From Diphasiastrum complanatum (lineage: Eukaryota; Streptophyta; Lycopodiopsida; Lycopodiales; Lycopodiaceae): a stretch of DNA of 64,000 nt. The notes beneath the pieces are model-generated. The model was not told the DNA's origin. It searched no databases and worked only from the letters and a program-made list of their open reading frames with translations. The position numbers and the translations under genes are program-made. Below, piece by piece: positions 1 to 11,200 of this stretch; positions within the stretch are counted from its first letter, which is position 1; each line of letters begins with the position of its first letter. The stretch lies in the NCBI GenBank assembly GCA_029204225.1, contig CM055097.1, positions 3,380,620 to 3,444,619 of the forward strand, in the 5' to 3' direction.

Positions 1-660
1 ATCAAGAAGGGATTTAAAGACAAAGTGTGGTTTTTGCAAAAGAGTCTTTATGGACTCAAACGAGCACCACTAGAGCCTGGTACTCTACGGCCAACATCTT
101 TCTAAACTTTATTAATTCTGTGTTAAGCTCTTATGATCCTTCTTTGTATATAAGATTTAGAGATAGCAAGATCATTGTACCTGTTTTATATGTAGATGAC
201 ATCATTCTAAGTTGAAATTATTTTGATGGCATAAGAGATGTAAAAATTGTATTCTCAAACGAGTTTAGAATGGAAGATCTTGGCCTAATTCATTTCATTC
301 TTGGCATAGAAAAGAGGCATGGATTTTAGCTTCATTTGTCAATCTAAATATGCATCATCCATTCTAGAAAGATTTGGAATGAAGAATTGTAAAGGCACAG
401 AGACACTATGGAGTGAGATGTAATCTATAAGTGATGATGAAGCATGCTATGAGGACATCACACTTTATAGAAAACTTATAGGCTCCTTGATCTATTTGAC
501 TATAACTAGACCTGATTTTAATTATAGTGTAGGAAGATTAAGCCAATTTATGCAAAGTCCATTGTTTTTCATTGGAAAATGGCCAAAAGAGTTCTTAGGT
601 ACACCTTGGCCACTAGAAATTTTTGCATAGCTTATCAAGACACTACTCTCTCTGTTGGAT
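1..660 (+). mobile_element. Ty1/copia fragment: reverse transcriptase and RNase H
   Basis: Decayed copia pol, open at the left window edge. Translation shows the RT signature KSLYGLK followed by a frameshift, the catalytic box YVDD near 196-207, then LGLIHFILGIE, the ITRPDFNYSVGRLSQFM region near 500-560, and loss of similarity by about 660. At least three in-frame stops and several frameshifts interrupt it, so no protein is expected. It is followed at once by a gag piece of copia family A in the same orientation, which is the wrong order for one element (gag after pol), so the two were joined by rearrangement or a nested insertion. Confidence 0.8.
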
Positions 661-689
661 TATTTTACTATCGGGAGTAATTCATCCGA

Positions 690-1305
690 ACAATTGATTT
701 TTAATCTACATCCATTTATTCACACTCAAGATGTCGAAGGGTGATTCACTTCAGAATCATGTTAACCAGTTTAAGCATCTCTTGCAACAGACGACAGCTG
801 TTAGGATCATCCATCGAGATCAAGACACAATTATGACATTGCTATCGAGCTTGCCCTCTATGTATGAAAATTGGGTGATGATCATATCAACACACTCAGA
901 TTTAACTCTCACTAAAGTTATCACTATGTTGCTACAGGAAGATAATCGAAGAAGGAAGATGCTTCAGGTGTGGGAAAAAGGGACACCTTTTCTTCAAATG
1001 CCCTCTCAAAGATGCCAAAGCTTCAAGATTCACATCAAAGTCAAGAGCAATACTCAAGTCCACAGTCGAACAAGAATATGTTCTGTAAGTATTGCAAACA
1101 CACTAATCATGAGATCCAGGATTGTAGGATTCTAAAAGCAAAGAACGGCAATAAGCAACCAGATCAACAGACGAATGCAGTCACCGTATCATCTCAATCT
1201 CCTACAATCGACATGGACAAAGGAGCGTTTATGGTCAAAGATCAAAAGGCGCAAGTCGATAATTTTTGGTTTCTGGATTCTTGTGCTAATCAACATATGA
1301 AATTT
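690..1305 (+). mobile_element. copia family A fragment: gag, zinc knuckle, start of protease
   Basis: The frame starting at 731 encodes a UBN2-type gag segment (LLQQ, then TIMTLLSSLPSMYENW). After a frameshift near 960-975 the frame starting at 970 carries a CX2CX4HX4C zinc knuckle (CKYCKHTNHEIQDC) and the protease region FWFLDSCANQHMK. The protease catalytic triplet is damaged: DSG has become DSC. The same gag occurs on the minus strand at 28602-29240 and 37240-37995, so this belongs to the family called A here. It ends abruptly near 1305, where minus-strand gypsy sequence begins. Confidence 0.8.
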
Positions 1306-2205
1306 GTCATTGGGTCTTTGGAGGTCCAACTACAAAGTCCATCGATATACTTTCTCATCTTTTATCAAAGATATTCAATGGATGCAACAAACCACAAGCT
1401 TTAAGGCATTCAACCTTAGCTAGTTGACAAGGCTTGCACTTAATCACATATGACTCAACATATGGCTTGAGTTTTGGCCAATAAAATTCTCTTCTGACCA
1501 AGTCAAGAGTCTTGTGTATAACGGGATGTCCGGCACAGGGTATGTCATGACATTCAAACAAAATCATGCATTTGTGCTGATCTTCCCCAAGTACACAAAC
1601 TTTTCCATTCCAAAATAACAATCTATCTGGAATGCTAAACTGTTTTACAATCTTCTTATATTTCTTTGTTAGTTGAGAGCTCTGCGAATTTGACTCAGCA
1701 TTGTTATCATTTCTTTCGGTCCGAACATTGTTCCAAATACGAACAAAATGGGAATCATTTTTATATTTTTCTCTCATCAAAAGATATAGATCCGTAGAAA
1801 TTTGGGTGAATGACAACTAATTCAATTCACCAATTTGACTAAGAACATCCGCAACTTGATTTAAGCTGCCTCTTATATAACAGATTTCATGATTGAAATC
1901 TTACATCAATTCAACCCATCAAATTTTCCTACCTCGAAGATCATGCTACTTGCAAAAGTTCTTAAGAAGCTAGTGATCCGTAATATAAACTTACCACCAT
2001 ATAAGTTTTTAAGTGTCTCCAGGTCTAAAGTGCATGGATAACTACAAATAATTCATTTTCCTACATAGTATAACGCAAGTGAGGACCGGTGAATGTTTTG
2101 CTTTCAAACGCTAGTGGCCTATCATTTTATAATAGAACTGCTCCAATTGTAGTATCACTCACGTCAGTTCTCACGATGTAAGGTAAGTCTGGATCTGCAA
2201 TCTAG
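1300..2205 (-). mobile_element. Ty3/gypsy fragment: RNase H and integrase N-terminus
   Basis: Read from right to left: a broken RNase H segment (RPLAFESKTF, with several stops, about 2205-1830), then an open frame at 1816-1355 holding the integrase HHCC zinc-binding domain (HDIPCAGH followed by CKPC), then the start of the integrase core (ESISMDF, about 1350-1300). The core catalytic triad is not reached. The lineage resembles the plus-strand gypsy piece at 18972-20560 ([13 protein letters not shown]). It abuts copia gag at about 1305 with no visible LTR. Confidence 0.8.
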
Positions 2206-2822
2206 CAGGGTGAGGCAGCGGCATGTGCTTTACGGTGGCAGAGGAGACCAACTAGGGGGTGGGAGAGGGGACGATGAGGGCTGAAAGGGAGGAGAGGAGC
2301 TCGAGGCTGATTATCTGAAAGCGTGGGTAGAGGACGAAGACATCAAGGGAGATTAGGAGGACAAGAGGGGAGCAGGGGCACATGGGGATGACTTGGTTGA
2401 TCTCTTGGTGGACCCAAACACAGAGACATAAGCGGAGCCGACCATTCCTTCCCATAGGCATAGGGGGGCGACCCAGATGTTCCAAAGGGGGGCTGAGTAG
2501 ACTTTATGTCGAGAGAAGCGGAACATTGCAGGCAACCACTGGCCAAGCATCATCCCAGTGAATAGGGCAAGGGATACGGGTGGAGGAGAGATAGCCAGAC
2601 GTATGGGGAGGGGCCAAAGAGAGCACTAACAACAGGCAGCAACAACAACAACAGAGGTAGAGGCTCACCACGACACATGGTTCCTTCAAATTCATCTAGA
2701 CTCCTTCAATCTTAGTTTTATTTTACTTTTTCATTATATTCATCAAACATTACTATACTCCATTATGGTGTCATATGACCCGATTTTATAGGGTGTTTCT
2801 TTTGCACATGTGCCACAAGGAT

Positions 2823-2824
<2 letters not shown>
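2206..2824. other. Purine-rich, GC-rich stretch without recognised gene
   Basis: About 500 bases (2210-2700) are rich in GGAG and GAGG on the plus strand and GC-richer than the surroundings, then the sequence becomes AT-rich. Several overlapping minus-strand open frames exist, but they are low-complexity (Pro, Leu, Cys, Ser runs) and show no domain. I see no splice-linked gene here. It may be the edge of a repeat not represented elsewhere in the window. Confidence 0.4.

Positions 2825-2879
<55 letters not shown>
2825..2879. repeat. (GA)n microsatellite
   Basis: Uninterrupted GA dinucleotide repeat of about 55 bases. Confidence 0.97.
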
Positions 2880-2882
<3 letters not shown>

Positions 2883-2999
2883 ATGCATCAAGTTGGTGGT
2901 TCAATGTTCATATGAATGTGTCGTGATTGTTGAATCACATATTCATATCTACATCTTCGTCTTTTTCCAATAAATAGGCTTACGCAATTTGCTATGCTG

Positions 3000-3185
3000 T
3001 AATCTGTAATCTATAATCAATATGGTTTTTTACAATTCAGTGGGGCTTTTTACAGTTCAATACGGTTTGTTGTGGTTCAATAGGATGTACTCCAATTCAG
3101 TAGCATTGTCACAGTTTAGGGTTGTTCAGTACAGTTTAGTAGGGTTTGGCATGGTTCAGTGTGCATTTCAGTAAAGTGAAAGTGC
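3000..3185. repeat. Degenerate tandem repeat, about 20-25 bp unit around TTCAGTA
   Basis: A short motif of the type CAGTTCAATA / TTCAGTAGGGTTT recurs about eight times (for example near 3038, 3054, 3075, 3097, 3128 and 3157), separated by G/T-rich spacers with no fixed length. It is a decayed minisatellite; no gene overlaps it. Confidence 0.6.
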
Positions 3186-3369
3186 CAAATGTCCGTTCAA
3201 CAGTATATGTAAAATTTTTGTCACTCAGGTTTATGAAATTAATCAAGATTTCACCTACCTACTTGTGGTGAACATAAACCTACTGGAGACTTGTGTATAT
3301 GCAATCCTCTAATTTCTCTCTCTACTGATTCCCATATTGCCTGGTTTATATTTAAAAAACAAAAATTCA

Positions 3370-3436
3370 CAGCGAATCGCTGTTTTTTTTACAGCGATTC
3401 GCGAATCACGATTTGAACCGTGATTCGAGAATCGCT
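3370..3436. repeat. Self-complementary CGATTCG cluster (hairpin)
   Basis: Positions 3370-3382 form a 13-base odd palindrome (CAGCGAATCGCTG). Positions 3393-3410 and 3419-3436 are inverted copies of an 18-base arm with one mismatch around an 8-base loop. A run of eight T lies between the two structures. The motif CGATTCG and the T run also appear in the insertion at 19841-20000. Confidence 0.75.
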
Positions 3437-4430
3437 GCTGCAACTGTCCTGGATAGAACATGAGTGATGGAAATTTTTATATTATGGGATCAACATACAA
3501 AGTATATAGCCATTAACTCGTGTCATCAATAGGCTAAGATAAACATGATGCAACAACCTGAATATGTGAAATATATCTACCTGAAACCACAACTACCCCA
3601 AAGCTAATATGCAGCATTTTCCTTGCTTGTCGTACATATATGGTTTTCTGACAGGCTTTAAATGCAGGAAAGCGTAGTATGAAATGGTAAACAGCCTTCA
3701 GCATTAACAGTCCTTGACCAGATAGAATGAAACTTGAATCACTACAGTTTCTACAATATACATAGCTTCTTCTGTGACCTGTCTATGAGGGTCTCATTGC
3801 CCCAGCCTTTAAGGGTAACGTTTTGTTCACCCCTTTGATGCTTTTTAATAGTAGTCAGTTTCTTTTTTAATAGAGATTACTTTCTTGCTGCAACTTTTGA
3901 TGCCAAAATACGTAAGATGATGTCTACTTGATTTCCCCATATGCACCAACAACGCAATGAATAAGCAGCCAAGAAGAAGCAAAAAAGTATATAAACCTAT
4001 TTCCTCCTAAATATTTTCTGCGATTTTGGACAAAAAGTTGGCTAACTACTTGTTTCCTCACCTTGAGGTCTACAGTATAACCCCACTCAAGGAAGTGCTG
4101 CTAATGCCTCTTCAAAGAACTCTGTAAACACAATGCAACCTTATCCTTCCAATAGCATTGGAATCTAAAACCAGAAAAGTAGTTTAATGTGTGAAAGATT
4201 GCTTATACCTGATGTAAATACATTCTAAATAAAGCGTAAGGCAACCTGTTTGAAGGCTTTCCAGGGATACTAGTGAGTCATGTATCATGGCTGTGGTAAG
4301 CGGGAAAGATCGAACTGTCATTGCAAAGCATATTTGGGTAGGTCGCACCTCACAAACGGCACACATTATAGCGACTTCCTCAAACACATCCAATTAGATA
4401 CAACTAGAGAAAAGCGGAACATAGTTGTCA

Positions 4431-4545
4431 GGGAACATGTTCCCACTTTTTGGGAATCAGGGAACACCGTTCCCACCAGCTCCCCAAGATGGGAACATGG
4501 GGGAATGTTCCCATAGCAAGGGGAACACATTCATAGCCGTTCCCC
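4431..4545. repeat. Cluster of GGGAAC...GTTCCC palindromes
   Basis: Four consecutive inverted repeats built on the same hexamer: a perfect 14-base palindrome GGGAACATGTTCCC at 4431-4444, and imperfect ones at 4460-4474, 4491-4512 and 4520-4545. No coding frame spans them convincingly. This looks like a small foldback repeat or the decayed end of a palindromic transposon. Confidence 0.75.
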
Positions 4546-5288
4546 TTGTAGCTTAGGTTTTCGGACCATTTTTTGTCCCATTTGGCCCAATCTTTATTCA
4601 TTTTGAACCAAATTTTTCAATTGCCAAGCCTAATTTTTCCCTCTCAGCTTACATACTATCTGAGTGCTTGAACTTTATTCTGAAGAAAACATAGACAATT
4701 AGAAAATGACTATGTGATGACTCCCCAGAGAACACTCGAGTTGCCAGGGTTACAGACATTCCCTTGTTTCCATTCCCTGCCAACTATGAGTATATGTAAG
4801 AAAACTTCAATTCCATGATTTTATGATATCATTTATTCATGGAATAATATATGCAATCAACACTGACACTCCAGAAAAACCAGGAAAAGCAATGCTCTCA
4901 TGCTTTGAGCCTGATCCCACTGCTTCACTAAAATACACGATGGCATCAAAAAGATATTGAAATAGCATCATATAGCTGAACCCAAACTACGAAAAGAGAA
5001 TCGAAAACATGCAGATAAGCTCCAAAATTGGCCACAGCTAGGAAGATGCTTGATCTGAATCTGATCCCTGGGAAGAATATCAAAGCCTTTTCTTTCTTTC
5101 TTGTGTCAAAGTAAACCAACTGATACAAATTTCACAAGAGCTGACCTTGAATTTTTTTCTTTGAGAATTGAACTTGAAAGAATGACAAAAATCTTCACTG
5201 GCCAAAACTTCACAGTCCTATATTATCTGACAGTGAGATGATAGTTAACATGTACAAAGCTAAAAAGTTCTATATATGATAATGTTTG

Positions 5289-8200
5289 TTATGAAAGTTC
5301 AGTCAAGACTCTTTGGCACTTCTCAACAAGAATCTTAATAGCTTCAACAAAAAGCTCTTCCGGAGGTAAGGCTCCTGTCGATTCAATTGAAACTGAAAAA
5401 AATTCAAAGAAACAAACAGATTCAGATAAAAGCATCAAAGACTACATAGAAAAATACAGGCAGATTCTAGACTTGAGTTAAGCTTCCAAAATTGCTCCTA
5501 AGAAGCATAAACATACACATGAAGTGTTCTTTCACACGACGCAATTGCACCCGCTTCTCCCAATCGTCACCTCTAACGCATTCCCGACACAGAGTGCAAG
5601 CCCTTGGTCGTGCAACTTTTGCCCTTTTCCCTATGAAAAAAACAGTCAGCAACTGTTAAAAAAAGACATACCATTTGAACGGTAGGTGGACTACACAAAA
5701 ATCAGGTCTAACCTGGCAGCTTATGAAACTCAAGCGAACTGGGAAACCAACTACCACAAATGAACTAAGTACAGGCATCTGGCAACTGGTACACCACCCT
5801 TTAATGTCCTATTAACAGCTCCCTGATACAGATTGCTTGGGCAAGTCAAATCGTGACTGCTCAGAATACAACAAGCAAAAAACGTGGCATGGCAAAGTGG
5901 ATAACTTTGAATTTTTCTAGCTTGTCCGTGTCAAAGGCTTAGTCTAATGTTTGAAAAAATTGAAGGTGAGCATAATTTAACTTGATTTTGATAAGTTTGG
6001 ATATTCTCAGTAGCTTGAAGCAACTATTCTACAAACCTATGAGGTACTGGAATCTACTGGACAATAGATGTAAATCCAATGTGATGGGAAGCACAAGATT
6101 GTACTTTTTACCAACTTGACAAATTCAGGTTAAAATGGAGATGCATTCACATGGCACAGAAGATGAAGTAACAAGCATAACAAGGCTGGTCCATATTTAC
6201 ATCTGAACTTCTAGGTTGTCACTTGAAAGATACCTAAATGAGTTGCATTCATAGCAACAGCTTTCTGTGTCTAATTGAGCCAAAGCACTCAAATTTTTTG
6301 TGTTGAAGAGGTAGTCTCATGTTCTGCAGAAGAATGATAATGCCTCTAAATGACCAGAATTCCAAATAGGAAGTCAGCCGATATCCATACGATGTTGGCT
6401 ACTTTAGTGAACTTGTAAGGGGCAACTATTTTATTAACTGACATATTGTGCATCTTCAAGGTGGCTACCTTGCTAGCCAAGTCAAGTGCTTGGGTGTGAT
6501 CTTAAGGTAACTCCTCAAGCGTACAGGGGTGACGAACATCATGGTTGGCCAAAATCTTCTAGGACTATGCTATAAGAACATAGTACTGATAAACATCTTC
6601 TAGTACTGCTAAAAGATGGAGAGGAAAGATATGTGGTTTGGATTGACATTTGAGCAGGTACTGATAAACATCTTCCAAATGGAGTGGACGGAAAGCAACA
6701 AAGGGTGCAAGATGCTTGATGTGTGACCCTTGGGTGGGTGTGGCCTTATTATCCTAATCCCTATACATGTGCAAATGGAGATTGGGATGCAGGTACCTAT
6801 GTAGTTCGGACAAAATGCAATGCAAGGTACATATAGTGAGAAGCAGAAAGTTCTAATGCTTAAGTGCGATCAAGATGAAAAAAAGTAAAATTTAAGTGCA
6901 AGTCCTCATTTGTGTCAAGAGTAGAACTCGTGATCTCAAATAGAGGAAATGAGACCTTCACCAACACACTTATTTGGAGGACCCAGTCTCTAAATTTCTA
7001 AACACTTCTTAAAATTTTGACCTCTTCACAAACTACCTTCTTTGACCCTTTTAGGACGTTTTGGCTGGACCAACCCCCTGTCAAAATAGGCCCTAACAGT
7101 CTTGCTGGCCACTTGAGCAGATATTGTGGTAGCAAAGTCATGACTTAATAAGGTTTTTTTTACACTTGACTGCCCAACAAGTCTTTTATTTATTTTGGAG
7201 GCCTTCCATTGTCCAATGGGTAAAAAACAGCTTCTCCCTCTTGCATATTGCCTTTGAGTTGCCACTGGCACATGAGGTGGAAGGGGGGTCCCTTGCCAGG
7301 TGAGAGGAACTGAAGCAAAATGGACCAATGGCATGGCATGGATTCTAAGGGGCCAATCATCCACAATAGAAGAGCTGGGAAGCGAAAACGGCAAGCATGT
7401 GGTAGTCCTTAAAATTCAGCTTCAGAAGGTTTTACTTCAATATTTGAATACATGCTTCCTTCACAATAGGGATGCCACAAGTGCATAAAATTTCCACGGC
7501 AAAATAGCCTAGAGGACAGAAGATGTCCTAAGTATATTTGTCATATAATTTTATAAGTGGAAAGCAAAATATCAAGCATGGCCATTCCCCTATATTGTTG
7601 ACAATTTTCAAGACAACAAACCATTTTAAGATTTTGACAAACTATTCTGACATTCTCATTGCGCATGCTTGATAGGGAAAAAGAATCTTAGAATCGTATC
7701 AAGTAACTCCAAAAGAGCTACTTTTAATGATCACAGACAGCTCAGCTTTCCATCCCCTCCAATCAAAAGCAAACAAAGAACTCATAACAGTCTCATGTGG
7801 ATTGATTCTTAAAGAAGTACCTTTTCCCAAATCTTCTAGTTCAAAAACATTCACTGGACATTTTTGTACCAACTCTTCAGCGAAATTGTCCTCCACATCC
7901 TCCATCAAAATAACCTGTGTGAGATGTAATTTACAGCTGTGAGAAAGCCAGAACTGTGTTAATAATGAATAACTTCCATTCACAACCACATAAGTTCAGC
8001 ATAAACTTGTCAATAGAAGCTTATTGAATTTCAAAATGCTCTTTAGGCCAAACATTGAGAATACAACAATGTCATTTTGGTTTCACAGGCACAGGAGTAA
8101 TAACCCCCAACTTCAGGGATAATGCAAACTAAAAAACTGCAAAACAAGTCAAGTGTGAATTCTTAACATGATATATGACTATATATGTGCTTCAAATACG

Positions 8201-11200
8201 TTAAAATGGCATCTGACTTACGCTGAATTTGCAAACTAGAGAATGTGTGCTTTCTTCAGTGATGTGTCCCTTATGAAGCTGATTGGACTCTGGAATCTCA
8301 CTCCTAACCTCAAGGAGAGGAGGATTTCACCAATACACCACTCGGGGGGGCAAAACATTCTAGAACTCTTGGTTGGGAAGACAAAGTCCACCCCTACACT
8401 GAGGTCAAACTCAACCTTCCTCGAGCATAGGCTTTTGTGGAACATCGTCACGGAATCTACACCCATGAACAAAAAAACTTGTAGAGTACGTGGTCAATAT
8501 TAATACGAAAGGTTGCTATACATAAGCCCTCAATATCTGAAATTCTCTTTGTCTCTGTCTGTCTTCCCATTACATTTCTATGTAGAGTCCGTACTTCTTG
8601 CATGGCAAACTTTCTCAATACCCTCGTATAGTGCCATAAATACAAGTATCAAGTCCGGTGAAAATTTAAGATCACTCAATCTATTTATAACAACAAAAGT
8701 CTACAAAACAGTACATAACCCTCTCACGTATGTACCTGATTTTCTCTATGTGTGTCCTCTGTGCAAGATATGATTTGCAGCAGAGTAGTGTGCCTGGAAA
8801 CCAGCCTGACCTATAGCATGCAATTGACATGTCTTTGCTCCCCCCACTCAATGTTGTCTCAAGAATAGTCCCATACAACTTGCCAATAAGATGGCCAATT
8901 TTAACGGTGTGATAGATTTATAAAGTTGACTATAGAAACAAGTTGGAGGTCAGAGAGATATTGGAGAATGAGGTGAGTCACAAATATTTGCAATTGTCAC
9001 ATGACGTATATATGAATCCATTTAAAAAAAAGTTATGCCTTTTTTCTTGTTGCAAAAAGTGGGTGAGTGAGTGGATAGGAAGAGAGAGGGCATAGTAGGT
9101 CGAGTAGGGAAAGATAGGGGATGTTTACAAAGAGAATATTCTATTTTTGTGTACCATTGATGGGCTATATGCACGGCAATGAGCATAGTATATCACAATA
9201 TGGAATAGAGTTCTCCATGTTGCTACTTCACTTCAACCTTCCCATTCCAATCAAAACATTATTGATGAAGGGGTACTTTAGACATACTTACTATTTTTGC
9301 ACCTTCTTCAACAACATATTACTTTGGCATCGCCTAGGATATATGGAACCACAGATTTTAGGTTCCATCTTGAATATATGCATTTGATAATATATGTAAT
9401 CTACTTTCCAGCATCACCATTTCTTTTTATCAACATTGAGCAGTGTCTCTTTGAGGAGGGAGAGCTATAGTTCATCTACCTTGAGGTTTGGGTCCCCAAC
9501 CCTGGCTATACTTTATGCTCCAAGGACTTGGGCCCTTGCTTGGCATGATCATGCATTTGGACACTAACTCGATCCCTTGGCAATATTGTCCTACAGATTA
9601 GGCACGGACCTAGCCCTAACTTCTGGCTCCTTGAACTAGTATATAATAAATAAAGGCATTGATCATTGTGATCATTGATGCCACATTGAGAGATGGTGAA
9701 TTTTTTACTCTCTCTAGAAATAGCTTGTATTTGCTACCGTAGGTAAGAGGCAGCTTAGCATAGCATTAAATGATATAGAAATACTTACGAGAGGTTATTG
9801 TTCTCCATAATTTCCATGATGGATTTCAATAACTTGCATATACTTGAACTTTCCTCTCTCTACTCTCTATAGTTTGAAATGTGTATATGCTTCTTCTATG
9901 ATAGCTTTGTGACACTTGAGTATTGTGTTCATACATAGAAATTTAACCGTGCATATTAGACTTGAGTCGAAATAGTACCTCTGGAAGCATCCGATATCTT
10001 GCAGTTGCCACTGGTGACCATTTGGCATGAACTTTCCCCAAACCTTTAACTGCATGGGCTTCAAGCTCTATTGTCTACTAGGAAACAAATAAATCGTATC
10101 ACATCACGTGAAAATGACCCACATTCTAAATCTTATCAAGATACTCACTTCTCAAACAAATAGGACACAAAATTTGATAGATTCAAATAAAGAGAACAAC
10201 TATTTACACCCCAACAGGCAAGTAACATATAAAATGCAAACTAATAGATAAAATATACTTTGCTACTTGTAAGTAGTAGCTTACCTGACCTGGCCTAAGT
10301 TTGGCAAGAAGGATATCAGGATGACGAGGACAAATGATGTCTTTGTCAAATGGTGGAATAGAATCTTGACTACAACTAAACGACGTGTAAGTTTTTAACT
10401 TGGAATCAGCAGACGTCATCTCATACTCACTTCCTTTTGGTAACCATTTCAATTGGTCGGACTTAACTGCACAACATCAATGGTCAAAGAACTCACAAAT
10501 CTGTACATAAAATTCTCAAAAAAGTTTCATTAATCTATGCAAAGACACCTACAACAAGACTGACTAGGCAAACTAAATACAAAATGTAGTGTCTCCTGAA
10601 CTAGGTGTGTCTTTGCTCGAGAGTCGCATTTCTATGTGCAACTCAAGAGTGTACCATCTATGTTTGTGTAAATGGCCACATAATGAACTGAATGTTAGAA
10701 TCTCAATTTAGAAACCCTATAAACCAACAAATTCAATACTTCAAACTTTTAAAGCTTGAAGGTATAATACAATTACCTTCAGCATGAATAAAATCTATAA
10801 CCAGACTCAATACACAATTTTCATCAAACTGAAAAGTGCATCAAGAAAAACTGTGTACAATTGCAAAGTCATGTTTTGACAATTTCCTCAAAAAAATTTC
10901 ATGGAGAAGAAAAAAATTTAAAGAGTTTTTAAAAAAAGTAATTTCTTGTTCCGGATTTACTAATTCTCCGACTTTGTAAAAAGATTTTTATTGTTTTCAA
11001 AGAACTTTTTTGAGGATTTTCAGTTTTGATTGGTTTTTGATCTCTAGAACAAAAATTTATATGTTAAGCGCGTTCCCAAGAAGATTTTGCTATCCAAAAT
11101 CAGATGTTGTGGGAAGCATTCTACTGCATCTATGCTATATTACTGCATCTACGTTGCGAAACGCAAGCATTCTGGAATGTAAAATGCTAGCTAGAACCCA

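Larger units (their letters stand above)
2880..5288. other. Intergenic region downstream of RPAC1
   Basis: No coding region with recognisable protein similarity. It contains a degenerate repeat (3000-3185), a self-complementary CGATTCG cluster (3370-3436) and a cluster of GGGAAC palindromes (4431-4545), listed separately. The part just left of 5289 should include the 3' UTR of RPAC1; no polyadenylation signal stands out. Confidence 0.5.
5631..7820. other. RPAC1 intron 7
   Basis: About 2.2 kb between exons 8 and 7. It contains a SINE-like head (6850-7010, minus) and a fragment with copia-like sequence (7026-7160), listed separately. The rest is AT-rich with no recognised gene. Confidence 0.8.

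Noticed and set aside
2252-2695. Overlapping minus-strand open frames in the purine-rich stretch
   Set aside because: Low-complexity composition, no motif, and several frames equally open, as expected for GC-rich sequence with few stop codons.
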